Shown: piece by piece, positions 1 to 7,874 of the stretch
Layout of the letters: every line of letters begins with the position of its first letter
Position numbering within the stretch: the first letter of the stretch is position 1
Assembly: GCA_022821265.1 (NCBI GenBank)
Contig: JAJEDW010000302.1
Location: 1-39,840 of the forward strand
Reading direction: 5' to 3'
Source of the DNA: Acidobacteriota bacterium
GTDB taxonomy: Bacteria > Acidobacteriota > Terriglobia > 20CM-2-55-15
DNA: 39,840 nucleotides
The notes under the pieces: model-generated
Database searches by the model: none
Told to the model about the DNA's origin: nothing
Seen by the model: only the letters and a program-made list of their open reading frames with translations
Made by a program: the position numbers and the translations under genes

Positions 1-507
1 GCCCGCGCCGATCACGGCCGGCGTCCCGTCCCAGTCGATCGCCCGGAAGTAGGACGCCTTGGGCTCGGCGCGGCCGGTGGCCGGGTTCGTAAACGAATAG
101 TACACCCACCCCTGGCCGAAGGCGGTCGCCACGCGGTCGAACTCCACGATCAAGTCGGTGCCGAAGTCGTCGACCAGGACGCCCCACGGCGTCCCTTCCC
201 TGGATGCGTCGGGCGGGAAGAGGATGGCGCGGGACTCCCCGGGCGTCGTGACGTCGACGAAGACGTAGGTCGGGCCGCTGCGCCAGCGCGCGTCCTCGTG
301 AAACGCGCGACGGGCCTCGTCGAAGCCCATTTCCTGGACGTACTCGTAGGCGCACTGGACGAACGCCTGAATGTCCTCGCGGTCGGCGACCGCGGCCGCA
401 CTGACCGAGCGGTCGGCGCACGGCACGATGGCGCCGTCATCGGCGAACGCCCGTTCCACGACGCCCATCGAAAGAAGAACCAACAGGGGAAGCGGAGTGG
501 TTTTCAT
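1..507 (-). CDS. Secreted single Cache-domain protein (partial, runs off left edge)
   Basis: This minus-strand gene starts at the ATG at 507-505 and stays open to the window edge (169 codons), so it is absent from the ORF track. The product begins with a Sec signal peptide (KTTPLPLLVLLSMGVVERAFA). It continues into a region I recognise as an extracytoplasmic Cache (sCache_2-like) domain: an N-terminal helix (DREDIQAFVQCAYEYVQEMG), a beta strand with GPTYVFVDVTTPGESRAILF, and the typical GQGWVYYSFTNPATGRAEPK segment followed by SYFRAIDWDG. Such domains sense small ligands in the periplasm, often as the input part of chemoreceptors or kinases; no output domain is visible before the edge. The second Cache-like part of the 24890-27544 protein is similar. 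The start codon overlaps the stop of the rloB remnant by 4 bp. The family call is good, the role unknown. Confidence 0.8.
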   Translation of the reverse strand, partial: MKTTPLPLLVLLSMGVVERAFADDGAIVPCADRSVSAAAVADREDIQAFVQCAYEYVQEMGFDEARRAFHEDARWRSGPTYVFVDVTTPGESRAILFPPDASREGTPWGVLVDDFGTDLIVEFDRVATAFGQGWVYYSFTNPATGRAEPKASYFRAIDWDGTPAVIGAG

Positions 508-767
508 AACGACCGGAGGCTAGCAGACCCGGCGCCGTAGGGGCAAGGACCGCGCCGGCCAAGAACCGGGCCGGCCGACGGGCGGTTTCGAATCTCGACC
601 GAGGCGGAGTCGCGGATCGCGGGCTCTCGCTTCAAGGCCTCGATGTAGTCGGGCTCGGTCCTGGCGCCCTCGCAGAACACCAGGAAGGTCCGTTTGGGTT
701 CTCGAATCGCGGTTCTGCGTCGGAGTGAACCGGCCCTGCGAGGCCTCCGGCCGTTCGGCTTGGCCAT
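504..767 (-). pseudogene. RloB-like (TOPRIM-type) effector, C-terminally truncated
   Basis: The ATG at 767 lies two bases after the stop of the RloA-like ATPase gene, as expected for an rloA-rloB operon. Residues about 22-45 read KRTFLVFCEGARTEPDYIEA, the hallmark N-terminus of RloB/AbiLii-type proteins (F-L-V/I-x-C-E-G-x-x-T-E-P-x-Y), which carries the TOPRIM-like catalytic glutamate. Similarity fades after about residue 70 (RNRPSAGPVL), followed by a low-complexity tail and a stop at 504, giving 87 residues where intact family members are usually around 200. The downstream acidic TOPRIM motifs are therefore missing. The remnant stop overlaps the start of the next gene, so the 3' part was deleted rather than displaced. 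I read this as a decayed effector of a two-gene defence module. Confidence 0.7.
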
Positions 768-769
768 CG

Positions 770-2038
770 TCAGGCGGAAGCAAGGCCCAGAGCCCTGCGG
801 ACTGCCGCTCGGTCGACTTCAGGCACGGCGCCGAACCGGCCTTGCAGGTAGGCTCTCTCCAGGTTCAGCGATTTCCTCACACGTTCACCCCGGAACTCGG
901 CCAATCCAACCAGGCGCGTGGCCGCGTTGGGCGCTCTCTCCGTGAGCCAGACCTCGTCGCGGTTCAAGTGGTTCAGCAAGGAGGTGTCATGGGAAGTGAA
1001 GACGAGTTGAGCCCCGCGGATGTTGGTCTCGGGATCCTGGAAGATCTCGATCAGCCGCGCCGAGAGACGAGGATGCAGGCTTGCGTCGATCTCATCGAGC
1101 AGAAGCACCCGACCGAATCGGAGCGCTGCGAGCGCCGGACCGATGAGACGGAACCACGTCCGGGTTCCGGCGGATTCATCCTCGATATCGAAAGTGACCG
1201 GTTCACCGTCTCCTCGATGAACGAGACCCAGTTGACGGCGACGCCCACCCGGGCGCTCCGACACGTCTTCGGTCATCACGAATTCGTCGATTCCGGGATC
1301 CGCGAAGTGAAGCAATTCCATCGCGGCGCCGCGATCCGTGACCGCCGACCGATCTTGGCCCGTGTCGAACAGTCGTCCCTGACCGGCCTCGACGTCGGCG
1401 AGCAGGTCTGCCGTGTTATCCAACCAGATGAGGCCGCGGGCCCGAAACGTCCGACTGTTCCAGGGCCCAAGGAGGCGCATGCTCGACAGAGCCTGCGCAA
1501 CCCTTCGGAAGTCGGAATCGTGGACCCGCCTGCCTGCGGAGAGCGCCAACGTGGTCGGGGTCAGCAATTCCCGTATTCCGCGGGTTCCGTCGAGGCCCCG
1601 GCGAAAGTCGATTTCGCCTTTCCGGCGCGTGAACAGGTTGCGCCGGCGTCCTTCCGGATAACTGTCCAGGCTCTCGAACAGCACGGCCGAGTCGTCCAAT
1701 TCGAGCCGATACCCGTAGCGGACGCCCTCGACTTCCAGGTCCAAATCGAACTCCGTTGGAGACGTTGGTCCCTTTCCGAACATGTGAGCATCGCGCGGAA
1801 TGTGCTCGTCCCACCGTCGAAGCGACGTGGCGACCGCCATCGACAGCCAAGCCATGGCGTCAAGCACATTCGACTTTCCCGACGCGTTGGGTCCGTAGAT
1901 TCCGGCGACGGTCAGAACGTGCTCGGACAGGCGATCGAACCGTCGGGTCGCCGCCCGCTCCTTGTCGACGGCGATCATGGACAGCTCCACCGGCTCGAGA
2001 ATCGAGCGGTGGTTGGAGGCCCGCAATCGCAATAGCAT
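770..2038 (-). CDS. RloA/AbiLi-like AAA (ABC-type) ATPase
   Basis: This is a 422-residue cytoplasmic ATPase of the AAA_15/AAA_21 (SMC/ABC-like) group that partners RloB or AbiLii in abortive-infection modules. Visible motifs are Walker A GPNASGKS (49-56), an ABC-signature-like ESAGTR (about 288-293), Walker B VLLLDEIDASLHP (about 311-323) and a switch histidine in FTSHDTSLL (about 350). The N-terminus (LRLRASNHRSILEPVELSM) is the usual 'leaf' start of these proteins. All ATPase motifs are intact, unlike the partner gene just downstream. A TAGAAT hexamer sits at 2045-2050, only 6 bases before the ATG, with no clear Shine-Dalgarno, so a leaderless transcript is possible. The ORF on the opposite strand (725-2035) is a shadow. 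Confidence 0.85.
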   Translation of the reverse strand: MLLRLRASNHRSILEPVELSMIAVDKERAATRRFDRLSEHVLTVAGIYGPNASGKSNVLDAMAWLSMAVATSLRRWDEHIPRDAHMFGKGPTSPTEFDLDLEVEGVRYGYRLELDDSAVLFESLDSYPEGRRRNLFTRRKGEIDFRRGLDGTRGIRELLTPTTLALSAGRRVHDSDFRRVAQALSSMRLLGPWNSRTFRARGLIWLDNTADLLADVEAGQGRLFDTGQDRSAVTDRGAAMELLHFADPGIDEFVMTEDVSERPGGRRRQLGLVHRGDGEPVTFDIEDESAGTRTWFRLIGPALAALRFGRVLLLDEIDASLHPRLSARLIEIFQDPETNIRGAQLVFTSHDTSLLNHLNRDEVWLTERAPNAATRLVGLAEFRGERVRKSLNLERAYLQGRFGAVPEVDRAAVRRALGLASA

Positions 2039-2433
2039 GAATCTATTCTAGCGAGGACTTGACATTTTCACTGATACGACATCCCGCGGCTCAGCCTCAT
2101 TACCTGCTCTAACGCGGACGTGTCCGGCCGTTTTCGCGGGCGGTATCATGAATTCAAGTGTGGATCCGTTGGAGTTCAAGGGTCGCGTTTCAGCGGGCCG
2201 ACGCCGGTCCGGAAACGGAGGGAACGGCCTCGGAAGAGGCGGCCGCGAACTGGGCTTCGAGTTCGAGTTCCAGGCGGCAATCGCGACGGAGATCGAAGCG
2301 CCGATCGGAGGCGGCGCGATCGAAGACTGGCAGCCTCGGCGTCCCGTGGGCCGATAGGAGCGGCAAACGACTATGGCGTCGCGCCGTGGCGTGGGACAAT
2401 AGGCAATTGAAGCGGCAGCGACGAGGAATAGCG
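2039..2433. other. Divergent intergenic region
   Basis: This 395-bp stretch separates the leftward RloA-like gene from the rightward HEPN operon. It has a TAGAAT (minus strand, 2045-2050) next to the RloA start and a TTGACA (plus strand, 2059-2064) with no good -10 at the right spacing. A 69-codon ORF (2148-2357) is arginine- and glycine-rich, has no convincing ribosome binding site and resembles nothing I know, so I do not call it. GAGGA at 2423-2427 serves the next gene. Confidence 0.5.
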
Positions 2434-2970
2434 ATGGCCAAACAGGAATTCGCCGAGTTCGTCAAGAGAAAGACGGCACAGGTGCAGGACGAAGTCGACT
2501 GGGCCAAGGAGAGAGCCAACTGGCTGCAAGCGCTTGACGCGCTGTACACGCGCATGGAAGAGCATCTCAGGCCCTACACACAGGCGGGCGAGATCAAGGT
2601 CGAACGCACACCGATACAACTGATGGAGGACCATCTCGGGAGCTACGACGCGGACAAGCTCACGTTCAAGATCGGTCGCGAGAAGATCGTGGCGAAACCC
2701 ATCGGGACGTTGCTCATCGGCGCGCGAGGCCGGGTGGACCTGTCGGGACCGCGGAAGACCCTGAAGATCGTGCTGCTTGCCCAAGACGGCCCGGTTTTCA
2801 CCACGAAGATCGAGACCGTTGGGGTCACTGAGGAATCCAGCCGCGCAATGGCGCGGGGCGACGTCGACGAAGCGGGCTGGTACATCGAGACTCCGCCCCC
2901 GGAGAGCGCCGTTGTCGCGTTCGGCGAGGATTCGTTCCGGGACGCGATCATGGAAGTCTCGGGTGGCTAG
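2434..2970 (+). CDS. Hypothetical protein, partner of the HEPN-motif gene
   Basis: This is a 178-residue soluble protein with no signal peptide or membrane segment. The start is the ATG at 2434, preceded by GAGGA at about 7 bases; the longer ORF-track version adds an unlikely arginine-rich leader. Its N-terminal third is helical and charged (EVDWAKERANWLQALDALYT). The middle is beta-rich with PIGTLLIGARGRVDLSG, a glycine-rich core. I do not recognise a named family with certainty. Its stop overlaps the start of the downstream HEPN-motif gene by 8 bp, so the two are translationally coupled and probably act together, for example as antidote or specificity partner of a ribonuclease. That role is inference from context only. 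Confidence 0.75.
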   Translation: MAKQEFAEFVKRKTAQVQDEVDWAKERANWLQALDALYTRMEEHLRPYTQAGEIKVERTPIQLMEDHLGSYDADKLTFKIGREKIVAKPIGTLLIGARGRVDLSGPRKTLKIVLLAQDGPVFTTKIETVGVTEESSRAMARGDVDEAGWYIETPPPESAVVAFGEDSFRDAIMEVSGG

Positions 2971-3505
2971 ACGGGTATCGTTGTCGGGAGCTCATCTCGC
3001 AGCGAATCAGGTGGCCGAGCAACACGCGGTGGTTGAAGAGGCCATCCACCTGTACTACACGGAGGCGAGCCCCGGCTTCGAGACGAGGTTCGCGTTCTAC
3101 ACGGAGGACGAAGTCCTCGCGGAGCGGGACGAGAGGCTGTACGAGGCCGGCGCCGCGTCGGCGATGATGGTGCTGGCCTCGATCGAGGCCGCGTTCCGGG
3201 TCGAGTATCTGCGGCGCTGCTACGCGAAATACAGGGACCGGCTGTCGCGCACGCTTCGGACACTGTACGAGACCAAGGGAGCGAGAGTCTCGCTGTCGGA
3301 CGATCTGCTCGAGGCGTGGAAGAACCACGGCGAGATGAACGCGAGACTGGTCGGCGATGTCCGCAGCGCGTTCGGCTATCGGCATTGGCTGGCGCACGGA
3401 CGCTATTACGTTGCCAAGCTCGGTCGCCAGTACGACTTCGCGAGCGTGTACAACTTGGCGCGGGAAGTCGAAGCGGCGCTCTCTGCCCAGCGCTCGACGA
3501 ACTGA
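2963..3505 (+). CDS. HEPN-motif protein (candidate ribonuclease)
   Basis: This 180-residue protein starts at the GTG at 2963, inside the end of the upstream gene (GTGGCTAG overlap). The frame is open further upstream, but only as an antisense-like low-quality extension. The C-terminal helical region contains FGYRHWLAHGRYY, where RHWLAH (residues 140-145) matches the R-[N/H/D]-x-x-x-H active-site motif of HEPN ribonucleases. The preceding helix-rich segment (AMMVLASIEAAFRVEYLRRC) fits the four-helix HEPN bundle. HEPN proteins are RNases or structural partners in toxin-antitoxin, abortive-infection and CRISPR systems. The gene neighbours an RloA/RloB-type module and forms a two-gene operon with an unknown partner. 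The family assignment rests on motif and helical pattern and is moderately secure; the substrate is unknown. Confidence 0.7.
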   Translation: MARRVSLSGAHLAANQVAEQHAVVEEAIHLYYTEASPGFETRFAFYTEDEVLAERDERLYEAGAASAMMVLASIEAAFRVEYLRRCYAKYRDRLSRTLRTLYETKGARVSLSDDLLEAWKNHGEMNARLVGDVRSAFGYRHWLAHGRYYVAKLGRQYDFASVYNLAREVEAALSAQRSTN

Positions 3506-3551
3506 CGGCGGGCAACGACAGTCCAGCCGACAGGACATACCCCGTCCCGCC

Positions 3552-5957
3552 CTAAGGCGCGGTCTGCGGGTGCAGGTAGGTCAGCCGGCCGCGGTCCACG
3601 CGCCCCAGGAAACCGATGGCCATCATGCGCGTAGACTCCGTGGACACGCGCACGTAGCCGCCGTCCTGGCCCATGTAGGACTCGTCCACGGCCTCGGGGT
3701 CGGGCGTCGGGTCGGGATCCTCGTCGGGCGCCAGCAGCGTGCGCAGCGCGGCGATGACGACGGCGTCGGCGGCAATCTCCTCTTCGGACGACGCCAACAT
3801 CTCGCCGTCCGCGCTCCACGCCTCCACGGTCACCGTCATCTCCTCGCTCCCGCCGTTCAGGATGGCCAGGCCCGTGTACTCGGTGTCGCTGGAGCGCACG
3901 GGCGTGAAGAACAGCTCATCCCCGCGGCCGACGCTCAGCGGCGACGAGGCCCGGCTGTCGCCGACGGCTTCGACGCGGACCGCCGCGGCCACCCGGGGCG
4001 GCGTCGCGAACGGGCTGGCCGTGGTCCCCCGCACCTCCACGTCGAACCACCCCCACTGGAACGTGTCCGGACCCAGGATCTCGCCCCAGCTCAACTCGTC
4101 CATCGTGTTCGAGGGCACGTTGGTGACGCGGGACCCCAGCTCCATGCCGTCCGCGCCGTAGGCCGTCAACCGGGCGAACGCGTTCTGGTCGGAACCGTTG
4201 ACGAGCGTGACGATGGTGTCGTAGCCGGCGCCCTTCGAGAAATAGGGATACACCCGCCGGCGGACGCTGGAGCGCAGCAGCGCCGGCGTGGAATGGGCCA
4301 GCGCGCCCGGGTTGTCGACGATGGCGCCGCGGAAGTCGGCGTCGTCGGACTCGACGCGCACGTGCCCGGCGAGCGGCAGCGTGGAGACGTCCACGCCGAA
4401 GACGTCGTGGAGCGCGCCCCGCACGGCCGCGCCCGGTTCGGCGTCCTCGGTGGTGACGCGGGCCTGCTCCATGCCCGCGTCGTCGTAAAGCGTCCACTCC
4501 CAGTCAGTCGCCTCGGGGCTTTCGCCCACGACACTCAGAACGGGCACCTGGGTGGAGTCCGCCCGGTTGAAGGGGAAGAATGCCGGGCTGATCGGAGTCT
4601 GCGAATGAACGGTGTAGTCCCCGTCCGCGACGGCGCCCGTGGAAGCGCCGACGATCCGGTCGCTGGCGGCGACGACCTCCACCCACGCCACGTTGTCCCG
4701 CGTCGCCGCCGTGCCGAACGTGTCCGCCAGCGTGAACGTCAGCGTCCGTTGCCCGCCGAGCGTGCGCGAGACTTCGCCGTCGACGCCGGCCGCCTCTACG
4801 GTCTCGCCGTCCGCACCGATGGCCGTCAGCGTCAGCGGCGCCGCCCCGGTGCCGACGTTGGACACCGTGAAGGTCTGCGATTCGGCCTCGGGGTCCACGG
4901 TGAACCGCAACGTCTTGGACCGCGGCCCGCCCGGCCCGGAGGCGGGAAGCCACAGCGCGTCGTAGCGGGGGCGGGCCGTGGAGGGCAGGTCCATCGTCGG
5001 CTCCAGGGCGCCGATAGGCCCGAGCGACACCTGGAAGTACCCGGTCCCCACGCCCGGCTGGTCGGTGTTCAGCGTCGGCCGGAAACTGAACCCGTCGAGA
5101 ACACGGCTGGAGGCGCCGCCTTCGGCCCCCACGAACTCATAGATGACGGGATCCTCCTGCAGACCGGCATCCACGTCACGTGCCTCGCAGGTCGAAATAT
5201 CGACGTTTTGCCAGTCGCAGTCGTTCAGCACGAGCGTGCTGCCCACGCCCGAGTCGATCGACGCCGGGAACACCAGCTGCGTGTTGGCCGGCAGCGACGG
5301 CACGCGGAAGACGATCTGCGTCGGCCCGCTCACGCCCGACGCCGTCTCGTCGACCCACGCGCTGGCGAACCCCTCGTTAAAGGTGAAGTTGCCCAGTTGA
5401 TCCGAGGCCACGCCTCGCGACGTGAAAGCGAAGGACGAATCCGATTCCGCGTCGAGGATCAGCCCCTGCATCACGCCGCCCAGGACCTGGACCTGGCGGT
5501 CGAGCTGCCCCAGCCGGTGCACGGACGACGAAATCCCGGCCGTCAGCGTCGTGATTCCGCTGGCGGGAACCGAAAACCGCACCCCCTCCACCGTCACGGA
5601 CTGCCCCTGGGTCAAGCCGGCCGGCAGGTTCACCGTGATGATGCCCCGTTCCTCGTCCTGCGACGCGCTGTATCCCGTCGTGGGCGCCCCCGTGCTGGGA
5701 GTGACGACGATGGCGTTCTCCGGCGTGGTCAGGACGATGTCCGAGCCCAAGTCGACCTCGAAGGCGCCGGCCGTGGATGTCCCCGAGGACACGGTGAACG
5801 TGATCGCGCCGAGGGGCTCGGCATGCCCGGTGCTGACCACCATGTTCGTCGAACTCGACAGCGAGAACGTCGCCTGCGCGTGGGCCGCGCCCCCGGCCAG
5901 AACGATTGCCGCCAGAAGCCGTCCCGCCCGGAGGCCCAAACGATGGAAATCTGTCAT
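3552..5957 (-). CDS. Large secreted beta-sandwich protein
   Basis: This protein has 801 residues from the ATG at 5957-5955, chosen over the ATG at 5999 because GGAGG lies 8 bases upstream and the signal peptide then begins properly (TDFHRLGLRAGRLLAAIVLAG...AHA). The mature part is rich in Ser, Thr, Val and Gly, typical of tandem extracellular beta domains. The first 60 mature residues (QATFSLSSSTNMVV) match those of the adjacent 6231-7874 protein, and both share an LVLNDC/LILNDC segment in the middle, so the two are paralogs. The C-terminal half contains VYPYFSKGAGYDTIVTLVNG, a module also found in the 24890-27544 protein, and an Asp/Pro linker (DEDPDPTPDPE). I do not know its function; a surface or extracellular structural or adhesive role is a guess. 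Confidence 0.8.
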   Translation of the reverse strand: MTDFHRLGLRAGRLLAAIVLAGGAAHAQATFSLSSSTNMVVSTGHAEPLGAITFTVSSGTSTAGAFEVDLGSDIVLTTPENAIVVTPSTGAPTTGYSASQDEERGIITVNLPAGLTQGQSVTVEGVRFSVPASGITTLTAGISSSVHRLGQLDRQVQVLGGVMQGLILDAESDSSFAFTSRGVASDQLGNFTFNEGFASAWVDETASGVSGPTQIVFRVPSLPANTQLVFPASIDSGVGSTLVLNDCDWQNVDISTCEARDVDAGLQEDPVIYEFVGAEGGASSRVLDGFSFRPTLNTDQPGVGTGYFQVSLGPIGALEPTMDLPSTARPRYDALWLPASGPGGPRSKTLRFTVDPEAESQTFTVSNVGTGAAPLTLTAIGADGETVEAAGVDGEVSRTLGGQRTLTFTLADTFGTAATRDNVAWVEVVAASDRIVGASTGAVADGDYTVHSQTPISPAFFPFNRADSTQVPVLSVVGESPEATDWEWTLYDDAGMEQARVTTEDAEPGAAVRGALHDVFGVDVSTLPLAGHVRVESDDADFRGAIVDNPGALAHSTPALLRSSVRRRVYPYFSKGAGYDTIVTLVNGSDQNAFARLTAYGADGMELGSRVTNVPSNTMDELSWGEILGPDTFQWGWFDVEVRGTTASPFATPPRVAAAVRVEAVGDSRASSPLSVGRGDELFFTPVRSSDTEYTGLAILNGGSEEMTVTVEAWSADGEMLASSEEEIAADAVVIAALRTLLAPDEDPDPTPDPEAVDESYMGQDGGYVRVSTESTRMMAIGFLGRVDRGRLTYLHPQTAP

Positions 5958-6157
5958 CAACACAACCTCCGTGACTTCCCTTACGCCATGTAACGACATT
6001 CCCGCCCCAAAATCAAACCGCCCGGATCATCAGCCTTGATAGTATCCGCGGCGTCCTCGCCACGACTGGGCAACGCGTTCAGGGCTCGGCCATGGCCGTG
6101 GCGCAGCCGCCGTGTCAGTCCAAGAATGTAGTCCGAACCGATTCCTTCCCAAACGCA

Positions 6158-6193
6158 CGACGGGGGAGAAGCCCTGCGGCCCCTCCCCCGTCG
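6158..6193 (-). terminator. Hairpin terminator after the 6231-7874 gene
   Basis: A perfect 11-bp inverted repeat (CGACGGGGGAG at 6158-6168 and CTCCCCCGTCG at 6183-6193) with a 14-base loop lies 38 bases past the stop of the minus-strand secreted-protein gene. The following bases on the minus strand are only weakly T-rich (GCGTTTGGG), so it may be a partly intrinsic terminator. The rest of the 5958-6230 gap shows nothing else I can support apart from the Shine-Dalgarno of the next gene. Confidence 0.55.
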
Positions 6194-6230
6194 AATGGAT
6201 GGTTACGTTGCGAACGTCTCTAGATGACGC

Positions 6231-7874
6231 TCACTCGTCGGTGATGTCGTCGATCGCGCCTGCGGCGCCCCACGCGCCCCCGGCGAACGAACTCAAGAAC
6301 ACGAACCCCTTCGCGTCGGTGAAGTCGGTCGTGATCTCGACATAACCCGAGTAAGCGGCGTCGTGACCGGCCGCTTCCAGCACGTCACTGAGCTGCACGG
6401 CATACGTGCCGCCCGCTTCAAGCATGCCGTCGTCGTTCAGACCGCTACCGGGAGAACCGCCCATGGTCGTGTAGGGATCCATCTCCGCGTCGCCCGCGAA
6501 GAAGTTGAACGTGATCGCGCCCATCTGGTCAGACGCCGTGTTCGTGTTGGCGATGGCGATGCCGGTGTCCCAACTGTCGCCGATGACCGCCGCGAAAGGA
6601 ATCCGCAGCATGGTCTGGTCCGAAGTCACGTCGATGACCTTCACGGCGTGGCTCGGATCTGAGGCGAACCGGCGAGCCAGCCTGGTTCCCCGGAAAGTGC
6701 GCGCATAGGTCGCCGGACCGATCGGACCCACGTCCACGGTCGCGGCGATGTTCACGTCCCCCAGCGGCAGGCTGACGGCGCCCGGCCCACGCGTCGTGAC
6801 CCTGATGCTGCCCCGGATCACGACAACGTCGACCTTATTCGGGTCGAGACTGCCGGTCGTGATGTCGGTGAGCACGATGGCGTCGCCGTTTTCGTCCAGG
6901 CCATCTATTTGGACGCCCTCTGTGGCGTCGTCCGAGTCGAACCCATTGAGAGCCGTGCCGAAACCCATCTTGACCACGGCCTCGGTGCTTTGCGAGGTCA
7001 AGGTCTGCTCCAGCACGTCATCTTCCATCGCGCCGCCCACGAGGGCCAATTGGCCGTTTGTAGCCACGCAGTCGCGAGTCTCGTCGACCATTGTCGTCGC
7101 GTCGTCGGTGGCCGCTCCACAGTCGTTCAAGATCAAACTCGTCGGCTCGAGGTCGTCGAGATCTTCCTTGGCCGCTACCCAAGCGTCGATCGTGACGCTC
7201 ATGCCGCTGCCGATCCCGGAGAAGTCCAGGTTCAGTTCGGCCATGTCACCGAACGAGTCGACGGCGTTCTCCTCGATCAACAGCTTGAAGTACGCTTCGT
7301 CGGAGGGAGCCGCGGTGTGGCGGATCAGCGTGATCTTCTCACCGGCCGTCACGCCGCTGTCGACCAACTCGTCGACGATGCTGTTGATGACCGTCACCTC
7401 GTTGGCGCCGGCCGCCAACTGCACACCGCCCGACGAAGTGATGTTGGCCTGAACGTCGCTCAGGCCCTGCCCGGCGATCGCCACCCGGACGCCCGACACG
7501 TCGATACGATTGCCCACGGCGGTGCAAGTGTCGGCGTCCGTGACTTGGATGGTGATGGTACTGCCGGACACCGTCACCTGGCCCGTGCGGAGAGCGGTGG
7601 CGGCTGTGCCGCAGACACTGACGGTCTCACTGCCGGAGTTCGTGATCGTGGTGCCGTAGTCGATCATCACGCTGCCGTTGTTTGCGGCTGCCGCGATGGT
7701 TCCCGACGCCAACGTCAAGCCGATGCTCCCGGCCAACTCCGTCTGGCCGTTCATCCGGGCGCGCGGCTCGATGCTGCTCGCGACCGTGAAAGTGGCCTGC
7801 GCGAAGGCGCTGGTTGCGATCGTCATCGCTGCCAGGAGGCTCAATGCGCTAAGCACGTATTTGGTTTTCAACAT
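6231..7874 (-). CDS. Secreted protein, paralog of the neighbouring large secreted protein
   Basis: This protein has 547 residues from the ATG at 7874-7872, where AAGGAG precedes and a textbook signal peptide follows (LKTKYVLSALSLLAAMTIATSAFA, cleavage before QATF). The longer ORF to 8042 adds an implausible arginine-rich leader. The mature N-terminus (QATFTVASSIEPRARMNGQT) and the LILNDCGAATDD segment parallel the 3552-5957 protein, with paired cysteines in similar places. The C-terminal part (RIPFAAVIGDSWDTGIAIAN and a GYVEITTDF strand) resembles extracellular beta-sandwich modules of the same kind. It is acidic and Thr/Val-rich, as expected of a secreted or surface protein. It is followed by a strong hairpin. 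Function unknown. Confidence 0.8.
   Translation of the reverse strand: MLKTKYVLSALSLLAAMTIATSAFAQATFTVASSIEPRARMNGQTELAGSIGLTLASGTIAAAANNGSVMIDYGTTITNSGSETVSVCGTAATALRTGQVTVSGSTITIQVTDADTCTAVGNRIDVSGVRVAIAGQGLSDVQANITSSGGVQLAAGANEVTVINSIVDELVDSGVTAGEKITLIRHTAAPSDEAYFKLLIEENAVDSFGDMAELNLDFSGIGSGMSVTIDAWVAAKEDLDDLEPTSLILNDCGAATDDATTMVDETRDCVATNGQLALVGGAMEDDVLEQTLTSQSTEAVVKMGFGTALNGFDSDDATEGVQIDGLDENGDAIVLTDITTGSLDPNKVDVVVIRGSIRVTTRGPGAVSLPLGDVNIAATVDVGPIGPATYARTFRGTRLARRFASDPSHAVKVIDVTSDQTMLRIPFAAVIGDSWDTGIAIANTNTASDQMGAITFNFFAGDAEMDPYTTMGGSPGSGLNDDGMLEAGGTYAVQLSDVLEAAGHDAAYSGYVEITTDFTDAKGFVFLSSFAGGAWGAAGAIDDITDE

Noticed and set aside
2059-2087. TTGACA as a full promoter for the HEPN operon
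   Set aside because: No acceptable -10 hexamer at 16-18 bases downstream.
2148-2357. 69-codon ORF MNSSVDPLEF...
   Set aside because: No clear ribosome binding site, Gly/Arg-rich, no recognised similarity; could be a random ORF.
3357-5993. 878-codon plus-strand ORF
   Set aside because: Shadow of the secreted protein on the minus strand; Arg/His-rich translation with no motifs.
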